Source: Reichenbachiella carrageenanivorans
Lineage (GTDB): Bacteria; Bacteroidota; Bacteroidia; Cytophagales; Cyclobacteriaceae
Length of the DNA: 64,000 bases
Reading direction: 5' to 3'
Assembly (NCBI RefSeq): GCF_025639805.1
Contig: NZ_CP106735.1
Span: 4,311,501 to 4,375,500, forward strand
Positions within the stretch are counted from its first letter, which is position 1, and every line of letters begins with the position of its first letter. Shown piece after piece: positions 51,673 through 60,301 of this stretch. The translations under genes and the position numbers were made by a program. The notes under the pieces were generated by a model that was given only the letters and a program-made list of their open reading frames with translations, ran no database searches and was not told the DNA's origin.

Positions 51673-52005
51673 TTAGCAGCAAGCGTCCGAACAAGCAGCT
51701 CGCTGCCCAAAAAATCGTGAAAAAGCTTCCGATATCGACTCCCATTTTTCAGAATCAATACAGTAGCAAGTACTCGTACCCTCTATACTTCCCTTGATGA
51801 TGCCAAGGTTTTTTAGCTCTTTGAGATGCTGAGACACCGTAGCCTGCGCCAGTCCTAACTCACCCACTATATCCCCACAGATACAGTTATTAGCCTTGAG
51901 CAAATATTCCAAAATAGCAATTCTGGCTGGATGCCCAAGTGCCTTTGACATGATCGCCAGTTCATTCTGATGTGTAGTGAATTTTTCAGTCTTTGATAGT
52001 CCCAT
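51673..52005 (-). CDS. ArsR/SmtB-family regulator with metalloid-type cysteines
   Basis: 110 residues with a winged helix: LGHPARIAILEYLLKANNCICGDIVGELGLAQATVSQHLKELKNLGII is the ArsR core. Cys41 and Cys43 (NCICGDIV) take the place of the ELCVCDL cysteines of ArsR helix 3, and the tail has three more (CSDACC). This suggests sensing of arsenite or another thiophilic metal. It has its own -7 box and a near-palindrome at the start site, listed separately, so autoregulation is likely. Its stop is 1 base from that of the convergent TPR gene. No arsenic pump or reductase is adjacent. Confidence 0.9.
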   Translation of the reverse strand: MGLSKTEKFTTHQNELAIMSKALGHPARIAILEYLLKANNCICGDIVGELGLAQATVSQHLKELKNLGIIKGSIEGTSTCYCIDSEKWESISEAFSRFFGQRAACSDACC

Positions 52006-52007
52006 AA

Positions 52008-52029
52008 TCGCAATATTACGACAAAACTA
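52008..52029 (-). promoter_or_regulatory. arsR-type promoter and operator
   Basis: TAGTTTTG on the minus strand (52029-52022) fits TAnnTTTG. Just downstream, TCGCAATATTACGA (52008-52021) is a 14-bp inverted repeat with one mismatch, ending 3 bases from the start codon region. The promoter overlaps the stop codon of the upstream gene. Confidence 0.6.
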
Positions 52030-52782
52030 AGTAATTGTTTTAATTTCTAAATCTTGAGCAGATTGGATTGTTCGCAGCAACACAATCGCCGACTTATTCA
52101 GTCGCCCATAGATATGTGGAAACAACGCTTGCCGTGAAGGCACTTCGGTGATTTTCACCTCTACTTCCACCTGAGCCAGATCTATACCCAACAATATCAG
52201 CTCGTCCGTAGGGCTAAAATACTGGTGATAACTAGTGAGTAGTTCCGATAGATAAAACGTATGTATAAAACCCTCACTATCGAGCGATGGGTGCACATAG
52301 AGCGTGCTCAGTTCCTGCGCCTCCCAGTCAGCTTTGTGAACCAAGTGAAAACAGATAGAAGCTGGCGAAGGTGGAATCTGATGTATTCTTTCTTTCGTAA
52401 ATTTCAAAAAGGTATTCAGCACAAAGTGATTGGCTTTGATCAAAAACATATGCTGGTGTTTGCCCTCGTTAATCTCCAATCCATCCTTTCCTAAAAAACC
52501 ATAATACATCCATCCAAAAAACAGAAAAACCAAAAGCAAATTCGTTTGATAATGGTACCACCCTAGTGACAGGGCCAACCAAGAAAAACAAGTACCTATG
52601 CCACCCACCAAAAGCGGGATAATTAATTTCTTACGATTGATCATCATGCCTTTGATCGTGAACAAGGGAAAATCCATACGCTTGCCCTTGAACACCACCA
52701 CCAACAAACCGTCGTAAAGCACCAGCATATACTGTGCGTCGCCACTCTTACCCAAATAGCACTTCAGTAGTATGGGCTGCAT
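52027..52782 (-). CDS. Membrane protein fused to a C-terminal DUF952 domain
   Basis: 251 residues from ATG 52782 (overlapping the hydrolase stop as TGATG). Residues 1-50 form a small strand-rich domain (YMLVLYDGLLVVVFKGKRMDF), then two membrane helices follow (about 53-73 and 80-96). From about 143 to 235 the chain matches DUF952: ICFHLVHKADWEAQ, SLDSEGFIHTFY, DELILLGIDLAQ and ALFPHIYGRL are in the family order. DUF952 proteins are normally small and soluble, and their activity is uncertain. Here the domain is tethered to a membrane. It is co-transcribed with an alpha/beta hydrolase. Confidence 0.75.
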   Translation of the reverse strand: MQPILLKCYLGKSGDAQYMLVLYDGLLVVVFKGKRMDFPLFTIKGMMINRKKLIIPLLVGGIGTCFSWLALSLGWYHYQTNLLLVFLFFGWMYYGFLGKDGLEINEGKHQHMFLIKANHFVLNTFLKFTKERIHQIPPSPASICFHLVHKADWEAQELSTLYVHPSLDSEGFIHTFYLSELLTSYHQYFSPTDELILLGIDLAQVEVEVKITEVPSRQALFPHIYGRLNKSAIVLLRTIQSAQDLEIKTIT

Positions 52783-53630
52783 CAACTGGCTTTCAGAAAG
52801 GATATCATGCGTGACAGCAATTGCACCGAGTGATCGGGCAACTGGGTATCTATCCAGGGGTGCTTGCCCCCAAAAGTATGTCCTGCACCAGCGATACGAA
52901 AAGTTTCGGCAGCAGGATAAAAACTCTTCAACATCAGCAGCGACTCCACAGGTACGGTCTCATCTTCATCACCATGTATAGCTAAAAATGGGATGGCCAG
53001 TTTGGTCAACTGACTCCCGATCCTGAACCGATCAGCATGGGCTTCAAAATCATCCACCATCTGATAATACATCGGCATATCCTGCTTGGTTCTGGCATTC
53101 TTAATGTATTGTACTCCTTTAGCTTTCCAATCAGCCAAAAAATCTGGCGTCCAAAATCGCTCTAGGTCTGGCACTGCGGCCCATGTCACAAGCTTTTTTA
53201 CACGTGTGTCTTCACAAGCTTTGAGTATAGCCACAGAGCCCCCTCTACTATGCCCTACTAGACAAAGTGACGAAGTATCGATCTCCTCTGCCGAAACACC
53301 CAACCCCTCACTGGTAATCTTATCTATCACCAACTCCACATCGTCAAGCTCTATGCTAAAGTTATTGTTGGCAAAAGCCTCCAAATCCACAAAATCCAAT
53401 GGCTGCTCTGGTGTCACCCCATTGTGAGACATATTCATTTTCACAAAGACATATCCTGCAGCAGCTACTTCACTCGCCATGAGATTGAAATGCATCGCAT
53501 CTTTGAATCCCTTAAAACCATGTACAAACAAAACCACAGGCTTGGGCGTCCCATCAGGCTCATACCTGAGATCAACAGCAAAGGATCTGTTGTGATGTTT
53601 TGACGTCAGTATTATTTCTTTTTTAATCAT
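52782..53630 (-). CDS. Alpha/beta hydrolase
   Basis: I start at Met 53630 (IKKEIILTSK follows); the longer frame from 53654 adds eight unconvincing residues. 282 residues with oxyanion segment VLFVHGFKGFKD, nucleophile elbow GHSRGGS (catalytic Ser), acid in IHGDEDETVPVES and His in GAGHTFGG. The fold is a dienelactone-hydrolase/esterase-like type; the substrate is unknown. Operon with the membrane-DUF952 gene; divergent from the polyprenyl synthase gene. Confidence 0.9.
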   Translation of the reverse strand: MIKKEIILTSKHHNRSFAVDLRYEPDGTPKPVVLFVHGFKGFKDAMHFNLMASEVAAAGYVFVKMNMSHNGVTPEQPLDFVDLEAFANNNFSIELDDVELVIDKITSEGLGVSAEEIDTSSLCLVGHSRGGSVAILKACEDTRVKKLVTWAAVPDLERFWTPDFLADWKAKGVQYIKNARTKQDMPMYYQMVDDFEAHADRFRIGSQLTKLAIPFLAIHGDEDETVPVESLLMLKSFYPAAETFRIAGAGHTFGGKHPWIDTQLPDHSVQLLSRMISFLKAS

Positions 53631-53749
53631 ATCATTTACTTGGCGTTGAACCAAATATCAACATCCTACCGACAATATTGAAATAATTGACAAGAACCTT
53701 CTATTTATTTTCAGTCTAATCACTCATTGTATTAATTTGCGCCGAAATA

Positions 53750-54724
53750 ATGGCGCTTAAAATAAAAGACATCCAATCCCCTGTAGCCAATGAAATGGCT
53801 GAATTCGAAGTAAAATTCAGACAGTCCATGAAGAGCAATGTAATGCTTCTGGACAAAATCATGGCATATATAGTAAAACGCAAAGGCAAGCAAATGCGAC
53901 CCTTGTTTGTCTTTTTGAGTGCCGCTACTACCGGCCAGGTCTCTGAGGCCTCCTACCGAGGCGCCTCACTCATCGAGCTGCTGCATACTGCTACTCTGGT
54001 ACACGACGACGTCGTGGATGATTCTACTTATCGCCGAGGATTTTTCTCTGTAAATGCCCTATGGAAAAACAAAATTGCTGTTTTGGTCGGTGATTTCCTT
54101 TTGTCGCGAGGCATGTTGCTATCCATAGAAAATGAAGACTTTGACTTGCTCAAGCTAGTCTCCGTGGCCATTAGAGAAATGAGCGAGGGCGAATTGCTCC
54201 AAATGGAAAAAGCCAAAAAACTGGACATTACCGAGGAAGTGTACTATGAAGTGATCCGACAAAAAACGGCCAGCCTGATCAAAGCCTGCTGTGCAGTAGG
54301 TGCTGCCTCTACTGGTGCCGATCCCGTGACCGTACAGACCATGGGAGAATTTGGTGAAAAGGTGGGCATGGCGTTTCAGATCAAAGACGATCTATTCGAC
54401 TATGGCACGCAAGAAATCGGCAAACCGCTAGGCATAGACATCAGAGAGAAAAAAATGACCCTACCACTGATCCACGCGCTCAATCAGGCGACTAGTTCAG
54501 AAAAAAACAGCATCAAACGTATCATAAAAAGACACAGCGAAAACACCAAGAAGGTAAATGAGGTCATCGACTTTGTGAAAGAAAAACAAGGCTTAGCCTA
54601 CGCTACGGATGTCATGAACACCTACCATTCCGATGCCATCCAAATGCTCAAAACCTTCCCAGACTCGCCTGCTCGTCAATCCCTAGAGCAGCTCGTCCAG
54701 TTCACCATCGAACGCTCGAAGTAA
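53750..54724 (+). CDS. Polyprenyl diphosphate synthase (octaprenyl/heptaprenyl type)
   Basis: 324 residues of the trans-prenyltransferase family. The first Asp-rich motif is VHDDVVDDSTYRRG (Asp86-Asp90) and the second FQIKDDLFDYG (about 210-220); GKQMRPLFVFLS carries the conserved basic residues for the homoallylic diphosphate. The residues before the first motif (LLHTATL) have small side chains, which fits a long product such as the side chain of menaquinone. It is monocistronic with divergent neighbours. Confidence 0.93.
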   Translation: MALKIKDIQSPVANEMAEFEVKFRQSMKSNVMLLDKIMAYIVKRKGKQMRPLFVFLSAATTGQVSEASYRGASLIELLHTATLVHDDVVDDSTYRRGFFSVNALWKNKIAVLVGDFLLSRGMLLSIENEDFDLLKLVSVAIREMSEGELLQMEKAKKLDITEEVYYEVIRQKTASLIKACCAVGAASTGADPVTVQTMGEFGEKVGMAFQIKDDLFDYGTQEIGKPLGIDIREKKMTLPLIHALNQATSSEKNSIKRIIKRHSENTKKVNEVIDFVKEKQGLAYATDVMNTYHSDAIQMLKTFPDSPARQSLEQLVQFTIERSK

Positions 54725-54897
54725 CTTACACTCACTTTCACTCCCTGCGAATGCATAGTATCAGGGTGGCACTCCCCCTCTAGCAACCAAAAAATCCACG
54801 AATGCTTTCTCGGTATTGTAGAGATTCCGCGAGGAGCGGTGGTGCTGATTCTGACATTGATTCGGAAAGCTCGCAAGGGCATTCGTGCCTACACTAT

Positions 54898-55442
54898 GTT
54901 ATCATCTTATTTTAAGTTCGGCGGGATCCTGTCGGCTATTCCAAACTGTTAATATGTTCAGGTCGGTATAGAAGGTAATCTCTGACAATTTTTACTTTTA
55001 CATCTTTAATATCGGAGTCTTTACCAATGTTTGGGAATTTCGATAGCAGCTTTACTGCTTCGACAAAAAGAGCATTTAGTTTTCGACTATAGCTGTTGTT
55101 TCCGTTTCGTTCTTTCCAGTAAACCAGTATTTCTTTTCGCTTTTGCTGGGCAAGAGGAGACCAAATTATTTTGAAAGCCATTCTTCGATTTCTCTGTCTG
55201 CCTGTTCAGATGAAACCCCTTGACCATTTGCTAATTGGATTCGAGCTTGCTCGATTTCTTGTTTTTGTTCTTTAGTAGTGTTGTAAATGGTATCGTCAAT
55301 GTCAACTTCAAGTAGTCGATTAACTTCATCAAGGATATCTCGATCTTGAATTGACTTGATTCGTTCGATCAGGGTTATTCTATATTTTGTTCCAACTGTT
55401 GCCATATTCAAATATACGAAGAATTTAGAATTTGATGATAAC
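54898..55442. repeat. Short inverted repeats bounding the toxin-antitoxin module
   Basis: GTTATCATC at 54898-54906 is repeated inverted as GATGATAAC at 55434-55442, enclosing the toxin and the core antitoxin. Nine bp at this distance may be chance. Confidence 0.35.
54902..55181 (-). pseudogene. RelE/ParE-family toxin, frameshifted
   Basis: The intact frame gives 81 residues: FKIIWSPLAQQKRKEILVYW, SKFPNIGKDS and VKIVRDYLLY are RelE/ParE features, but the protein stops early (RPEHINSLE). In the next frame, immediately downstream, the DNA reads TDLNILTVWNSRQDPAEL, the expected C-terminal strand and RQDP motif of the family, ending at a stop at 54904-54902. A deletion at about 54953-54965, in the codons after RDYLL, therefore broke the frame, removing the catalytic C-terminus. 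A sequencing error would look the same. The start overlaps the antitoxin gene by 16 bases, as usual in such pairs. Confidence 0.7.
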
Positions 55443-55570
55443 GTCTGGCTATGATCAATTAATGAAAGAATGTTATTATTAGAGAATTCAAGTTCAGGGA
55501 ATCTCTCATTTATTTTCTCGCACCAGTTTTCATAGAGGACTTTTGTAATAGGGTTTTCGAATAGGTTCAT
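55166..55570 (-). CDS. Antitoxin of the RelE/ParE module, with N-terminal extension
   Basis: 134 residues in the open frame. Met56 (position 55405) begins ATVGTKYRITLIERIKSIQDRDILDEVNRLLEV and ends ADREIEEWLSK; this 79-residue part has the size and helical, acidic tail of antitoxins partnering RelE/ParE toxins in Bacteroidota. A TATATTTG box (-7 type) stands directly upstream of that Met, so a short or leaderless transcript from there is plausible. The first 55 residues (NLFENPITKVLYENWCEKIN) have no counterpart I know and may be the remnant of another gene. It precedes and overlaps the toxin gene. Confidence 0.7.
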   Translation of the reverse strand: MNLFENPITKVLYENWCEKINERFPELEFSNNNILSLIDHSQTLSSNSKFFVYLNMATVGTKYRITLIERIKSIQDRDILDEVNRLLEVDIDDTIYNTTKEQKQEIEQARIQLANGQGVSSEQADREIEEWLSK

Positions 55571-55707
55571 GGTTTAAGTTCTTCGCAATGAAGGCTAACA
55601 TCCGAATATCACTTACTTATGGGTAATATATCCTTATGTTGTACTTAAAATATATTTCTTTATTCTCAAAGAGCTACGCAGATCTACTACTCTTAGCCCC
55701 TTTCGCC

Positions 55708-57162
55708 TTACTCCCCTGCCCGTGTAGCTGCTGTCCAGTTGTCCGTCCGGAAAGATGAGGCAGGCAGTAGGTTGGTATCGAAGAGTGTACCTTCCACCCA
55801 ATTGCGCCAAGCATAGCGAACAGCCACTGGTGCTGGCACCTGATCGCTTTGTACTTCCACTTTCATACGGTCTACGATTTGGGCTTGCGCGGGATAAAAC
55901 ACATGATCTGCGCCCGCTATTTCGAACCCGCTCAACGGTCCATAAGCATACAGCCCCGTCTCGGCATGTGCAAAACTGAGCAAGATGCTTCCTTCACTGA
56001 TTTCTTGCGACTCGTATACGGGTGATGCGTGGTCTACACTTTTGAAACCATAGGTTTGATTAAGTGCATTAAACAACAGTCGGTCTGCTACTTCTTTCTT
56101 TTTCGGCGGATGAATCCAAAGCGAATCCCCTACATCCATCGTGATGGCAATACCCGAATTCGGAATTGAATCCAGACATTGCAACTGGGCTTCCCTGATA
56201 AATGCCGAGTTATCCGGTGTTTGATAGCCCCCGTTGGCTTTGTACCTATAGGGTGCGATCTGCACATAATAGAATGGAAAATCGCCTAGTCCCCATCGGC
56301 TTCTCCAATCTTTGACCATGGCAGGAAAAGTACTTTTATACCTCTCTGGATCTCTGCGATTAGACTCTCCTTGGTACCACAGCACACCTTTGATCGTGAA
56401 GGGCATCAATGGGTACACCATTGCATTAAACAAAACTGTAGGTATCCACTGGGTGTGATCAGACAGATCCACCCCATCTAGTGCTACTTCTTCATACTGG
56501 CCGAGTACTTCCTGGCTCATCCAAGCTTCTACCTTGCTCCCTCCCCACGAAGTATGAATCACACCTACAGGCACATCCAAAATCTCCTGCAACTGCTGAG
56601 CAAAAAAATAACCCACAGCACTAAACTCACTCACCTGATCCGGATCGGCCACTTGCCAGCCATTGCCTTTCTCCAAATCTGCTAAGGGCGTAACTGAGAA
56701 CGCACGACCCACAGTAAACAAACGCAGGTTTGGATTGGACGACTTGGCCGTGGCCATCAATCCTCCATAGGTAGGCTGAGCACTAAATCCCTTGACTGGC
56801 TGCTCCATATTGGACTGACCAGAGCATAGCCACACCTCACCAAAAAGGATATTATCTAACTTGATCTCCGAGGTCTTGCTTTTGATTTCTATCGTCTGTG
56901 GGCTTTTGCTATTGGTGGTTTTCACATCTACTCGCCACGTGCCTTGCTTGTCGGCGGTTAGTTTGAGCTCCTTGGCAAGCCAGGATGTTTTGATGGTCAG
57001 CTGCTCACCCGCATCTGCCCAACCCCAAAGCGCCACGGTAGCGTCTCGCTGCAGCACCATATTAGAAGATACGATCTTGGGTAATCGCACTTCGGCATAG
57101 GCGCTCAGCGTAGCGAATGAATAAATGAGTGTAAGAAGTGATAAGTAAAGGATACGTTTCAT
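55708..57162 (-). CDS. Sialate O-acetylesterase-like SGNH hydrolase
   Basis: 484 residues; signal peptide about 1-23 (ending AYAE). The N-terminal beta domain (PKIVSSNMVLQRDATVALWGWADAGE) and the catalytic motif LCSGQSNME (Ser117) are characteristic of 9-O-acetylesterases. VLWYQGESN gives block III and DVGDSLWIHPPKKKEVADRL the Asp/His pair of the triad, with an insertion of a few residues before IHPP compared with the usual DxxDIHP. It removes acetyl groups from sialic acid or other glycans (including xylan) in the periplasm. It lies 106 bases after recQ on the same strand, with a 12-bp inverted repeat directly before its start. Confidence 0.9.
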   Translation of the reverse strand: MKRILYLSLLTLIYSFATLSAYAEVRLPKIVSSNMVLQRDATVALWGWADAGEQLTIKTSWLAKELKLTADKQGTWRVDVKTTNSKSPQTIEIKSKTSEIKLDNILFGEVWLCSGQSNMEQPVKGFSAQPTYGGLMATAKSSNPNLRLFTVGRAFSVTPLADLEKGNGWQVADPDQVSEFSAVGYFFAQQLQEILDVPVGVIHTSWGGSKVEAWMSQEVLGQYEEVALDGVDLSDHTQWIPTVLFNAMVYPLMPFTIKGVLWYQGESNRRDPERYKSTFPAMVKDWRSRWGLGDFPFYYVQIAPYRYKANGGYQTPDNSAFIREAQLQCLDSIPNSGIAITMDVGDSLWIHPPKKKEVADRLLFNALNQTYGFKSVDHASPVYESQEISEGSILLSFAHAETGLYAYGPLSGFEIAGADHVFYPAQAQIVDRMKVEVQSDQVPAPVAVRYAWRNWVEGTLFDTNLLPASSFRTDNWTAATRAGE

Positions 57163-57163
57163 G

Positions 57164-57195
57164 CGTTGTGTTTTTGTATCCCTAAAAATACAACG
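57164..57195. promoter_or_regulatory. Inverted repeat upstream of the acetylesterase gene
   Basis: CGTTGTGTTTTT and AAAAATACAACG are inverted copies with one mismatch, 8 bases apart, starting 1 base from the esterase start codon. It could be an operator or a leader hairpin; no U-run follows, so it is not a terminator. Confidence 0.45.
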
Positions 57196-57267
57196 CTTCT
57201 CTAATTATACCTTGATCAGGCGAAGGGAAATCCGATAGGAAAACCAAATATTTCTAACCGAGCGTAA

Positions 57268-59178
57268 TCAACCAACCCATATCAACTGATCGTAGCCTTC
57301 CATCTTTACCTGTCCTTCGTCCACAAGGTATCGAATGGCTTCGGTAAACACGAAATCACCTTTCGTCTCTGTAGCCTCTTTGAGATCGTCGATATAGGTT
57401 ATACCGCTAGATACCAGGGCCAGTAGTTCCGCTTTGGCTTCCTCTATAGCTGCTAGAAATTTCTCCTGCTTTTTTGCTTTGATACAGACATCACACACCC
57501 CGCAGTTGAGGTAGGTTTTCTCGTTGAAGTATTCTTGAAAAATACGGGTACGACAGCTCGAAGTATTGGCAGCATAAGCCTTCATGGCTTCTACTTTTTC
57601 TTTGATCACCGCATGGCGAGGTGCCACTTGATTGTAGTACCTTTTGAGATCGGACACGGGCAGTCTCGGTGTCAGGTAGGTTAATTGTGGCAAGGTTTTC
57701 ATTGGATCGTACACCACTACGCCCTGTTGCTCCAGCAGTTGCAGTTTCTTTACCACCTCACTCTTGGCCGACTTGCTGAGCTTGGCCACTTCAAACTCCG
57801 AGATGGACGTAAAATCGACATAGAGTCCACCCCCGTACAACCGAAGCATCGACTTGATCAGCGACTGATAGCCACCATTGGAAATCGTAAACTTATACAC
57901 CTCATTGGCGTCGAGCGCAAACTTGACCGAGCTGGATTTATTGAGACTCTCACTGACCAAAATCAATCCCATCTCCTCTAGTTTCTGAATACAGAAATGA
58001 GCCTCCCGGGGATTGAGCTGATAGGTAGATGCAAACTGCTTCAGGTCAAAATCATAACTTTGCCATTGGCTGCTGCCCGTGGCAAGTTTAAAATAATTGG
58101 CAATCGCCTGATAGACCCGCTGCACATAGTCTAGCGTGGGATTGCGGTGTTTTTCATTTTCGCTCAAGCGAAAAAGGTCCGCCGTATTGTATAGCAACAC
58201 TGCGAAGGCATTTCGCTCATCACGACCTGCACGACCCGCCTCTTGATAATACGCCTCCAAGGATTCGGGCAAGTCTAAGTGTACCACCGTGCGCACATCG
58301 GGCTTGTCTATCCCCATCCCAAAGGCATTGGTAGCTACCATCACCCGACGGACGTTTTTGATCCACTCCTCTTGTTTTTTGTTTCTCGTCACTGGATCTA
58401 ATCCTGCGTGATAAAAATCCGAAGAGATGCCATGTTGATAGAGGTACTTCGCCACGTTTTGGGTTTCAAGACGACTCTTCACGTATACAATCGCCGAGCC
58501 TTTCACGTTGTTCAGAATTTCGATCAGTTTTGGCCCTTTGTTTTCTAATTCGAATGCTGAATATGACAGATTGGATCGGGCAAAGCTTTTTTGAAATACC
58601 GCTGGCGATTCAAACTCCAGCTTCTCACAAATGTCCTTAGACACGTCGGCTGTAGCCGTAGCGGTCAAGGCTATTTTTTTGACCTCCTCCATCCAAGGAT
58701 AGATCATAGCAATCTCCACATACGACGGACGAAAATCATACCCCCATTGTGAGATACAATGCGCCTCGTCGATCGCCAATAGACTCACATTCATGCGCTT
58801 GAGGCGTTCTATAAAAAGGTCAGACTTGAGTCGCTCAGGAGAAACATACAGAAATTTCACCTTGCCGAAGACGCAGTTGTCGAGCAGAATATCTATTTCT
58901 CGCTTGGGCATACCAGAAGTGACTGCCGCAGCAGGGATGCCTCTTTTTTTGAGCTGCTGCACTTGGTCGATCATCAGTGCGATGAGTGGAGAGATGACCA
59001 AACAGATACCATCGAGCATCAAGCCTGGTACCTGAAAACAGATCGACTTCCCTCCCCCAGTAGGCAATAGAGCCAATGTGTCTTGACCAGCCATCACAGA
59101 AGCAATGATCTCCTCCTGCATCGGACGAAAAGCGTCGTAGCCCCAGTATTTTTTCAGTATGTCTTTGGCCTGTTCCAA
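57268..59178 (-). CDS. recQ: ATP-dependent DNA helicase RecQ
   Basis: 636 residues. Helicase motifs are FRPMQEEII (0), LLPTGGGKSICFQVP (I), TSGM, AIDEAHCISQWGYDFRPSY (II plus the aromatic-rich loop), ALTATAT (III), MVATNAFGMGIDKPDVR (V) and QEAGRAGRDE (VI). The RQC part has a zinc site CR...YLNCGVCDVC and a winged helix. The extreme C-terminus is a shortened helical region rather than a full HRDC. It unwinds 3' to 5' in recombination and repair. It stands alone, transcribed toward the acetylesterase gene. Confidence 0.95.
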   Translation of the reverse strand: MEQAKDILKKYWGYDAFRPMQEEIIASVMAGQDTLALLPTGGGKSICFQVPGLMLDGICLVISPLIALMIDQVQQLKKRGIPAAAVTSGMPKREIDILLDNCVFGKVKFLYVSPERLKSDLFIERLKRMNVSLLAIDEAHCISQWGYDFRPSYVEIAMIYPWMEEVKKIALTATATADVSKDICEKLEFESPAVFQKSFARSNLSYSAFELENKGPKLIEILNNVKGSAIVYVKSRLETQNVAKYLYQHGISSDFYHAGLDPVTRNKKQEEWIKNVRRVMVATNAFGMGIDKPDVRTVVHLDLPESLEAYYQEAGRAGRDERNAFAVLLYNTADLFRLSENEKHRNPTLDYVQRVYQAIANYFKLATGSSQWQSYDFDLKQFASTYQLNPREAHFCIQKLEEMGLILVSESLNKSSSVKFALDANEVYKFTISNGGYQSLIKSMLRLYGGGLYVDFTSISEFEVAKLSKSAKSEVVKKLQLLEQQGVVVYDPMKTLPQLTYLTPRLPVSDLKRYYNQVAPRHAVIKEKVEAMKAYAANTSSCRTRIFQEYFNEKTYLNCGVCDVCIKAKKQEKFLAAIEEAKAELLALVSSGITYIDDLKEATETKGDFVFTEAIRYLVDEGQVKMEGYDQLIWVG

Positions 59179-59355
59179 ACAATTGAATTAAGTGCGACAA
59201 ATAAACGAAGAACTGAGTTAATTCCTACATATAATAGCTTGTAGCCATTATTTAGTTGCTTGTCGAGACCTCACTAGCAAAGACCATCGGAATAAAAACT
59301 GCCAGAGAAGAAAGAACCTCCTTTCACAGGCATCAGCAGAACCGTCAGTCATGGA

Positions 59356-60294
59356 TCAGGGTAGATCCAACTGCTTAATTTTGTCCACAAGCACTTCATT
59401 GATTTTCTGATAGGATTCGAAAGACCAACCGCCCACATGTGGAGAAAGTAATACCCGATCGTTCTTAATCAACCGATTGAATGTAATGGCTTGGTCGTCT
59501 TTGAGAAAGCTCAATTTTTCATTTTCGAGCACATCTAGTGCAGCCATGCGTACCGTTCCTTCGTCTAGTGCGTCTAGCAAGTCTTTGAGTGGTACTACTT
59601 CTCCCCTAGCAGCATTGATAAATACAATCGGTTTTTTGAATTTTCTTAGGTATTCCAAATCCACGAGACACTTGGTTTCTGTAGTGAGTGGCACATGCAG
59701 GCTGAATATGTCTGATTGCTCAAATATATCTTCCATAGCGACTTGCTCCGCATAGAGGTCTCCATAGTTTTCTTTGTACTTATCATATGCGATCACTCGG
59801 CAACCAAACCCAGCCAATTTTTCAGCGACAGCGCTACCCATATACCCATACCCCAGTAGTCCCACAGTCTTGCCACTGATTTCAAAGCCTCGATTGCCCT
59901 CACGATCCCACACCTTGTTTCTCACCTCCATATCGGCATGGCGCAGGTTGTTGGACAAGCAAAGCAACATGCCCAGCACATGCTCGCCAAGTGCATCTCG
60001 GTTGCCTTCTGGTGCATTGAGCAGGGTGATGTTTCTGGACGCTAGATAGGGCACATCCACCTGATCCACGCCCGCCCCAGCTCGGGCGATAAATTTCAGT
60101 TCGGTCTGACCTTCGAGCAATTCTCGATCGATGGTCGTCTTGCTCCTCACTACAAACCCTACAAACTGGACTTTATGCTGCATCATTTCCTTTCGGGAAA
60201 TTTTAGGAGCATAGACCGGTTCAAAACCCGCCTGAGTAAGTAGTGGAGAAATGCTATCGTGCATTTCATCGATGATCAAAATACGCCGATTTGA
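59356..60294 (-). CDS. D-2-hydroxyacid dehydrogenase (phosphoglycerate dehydrogenase-like)
   Basis: I start at Met 60294 (SNRRILIIDEMHDS); the frame from 60327 would run into mgtE. 312 residues: substrate-binding KFIARAGAGVDQVD, Rossmann GLLGYGYMGSAVAEKL, catalytic Arg in FINAARGEVV, Glu in ENEK-type segment DVLENEKLSF, and His in LLSPHVGGWS. No ACT domain, so a short form of serine-pathway dehydrogenase or a related glyoxylate/hydroxypyruvate reductase. It starts 7 bases after the mgtE stop, forming the end of the rsmA-mgtE operon. Confidence 0.9.
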   Translation of the reverse strand, partial: SNRRILIIDEMHDSISPLLTQAGFEPVYAPKISRKEMMQHKVQFVGFVVRSKTTIDRELLEGQTELKFIARAGAGVDQVDVPYLASRNITLLNAPEGNRDALGEHVLGMLLCLSNNLRHADMEVRNKVWDREGNRGFEISGKTVGLLGYGYMGSAVAEKLAGFGCRVIAYDKYKENYGDLYAEQVAMEDIFEQSDIFSLHVPLTTETKCLVDLEYLRKFKKPIVFINAARGEVVPLKDLLDALDEGTVRMAALDVLENEKLSFLKDDQAITFNRLIKNDRVLLSPHVGGWSFESYQKINEVLVDKIKQLDLP

Positions 60295-60301
60295 CATTAG
60301 A

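Noticed and set aside
54676..54882. 68-residue minus-strand open frame after the polyprenyl synthase gene
   Set aside because: Overlaps the synthase 3' end and the inverted-repeat patch; no start signal and no recognised family.
54898..55442. Integron attC site around the toxin-antitoxin module
   Set aside because: The GTTATCA sequence does not fit the GTTRRRY core, no paired inner sites were seen, and there is no integrase gene.
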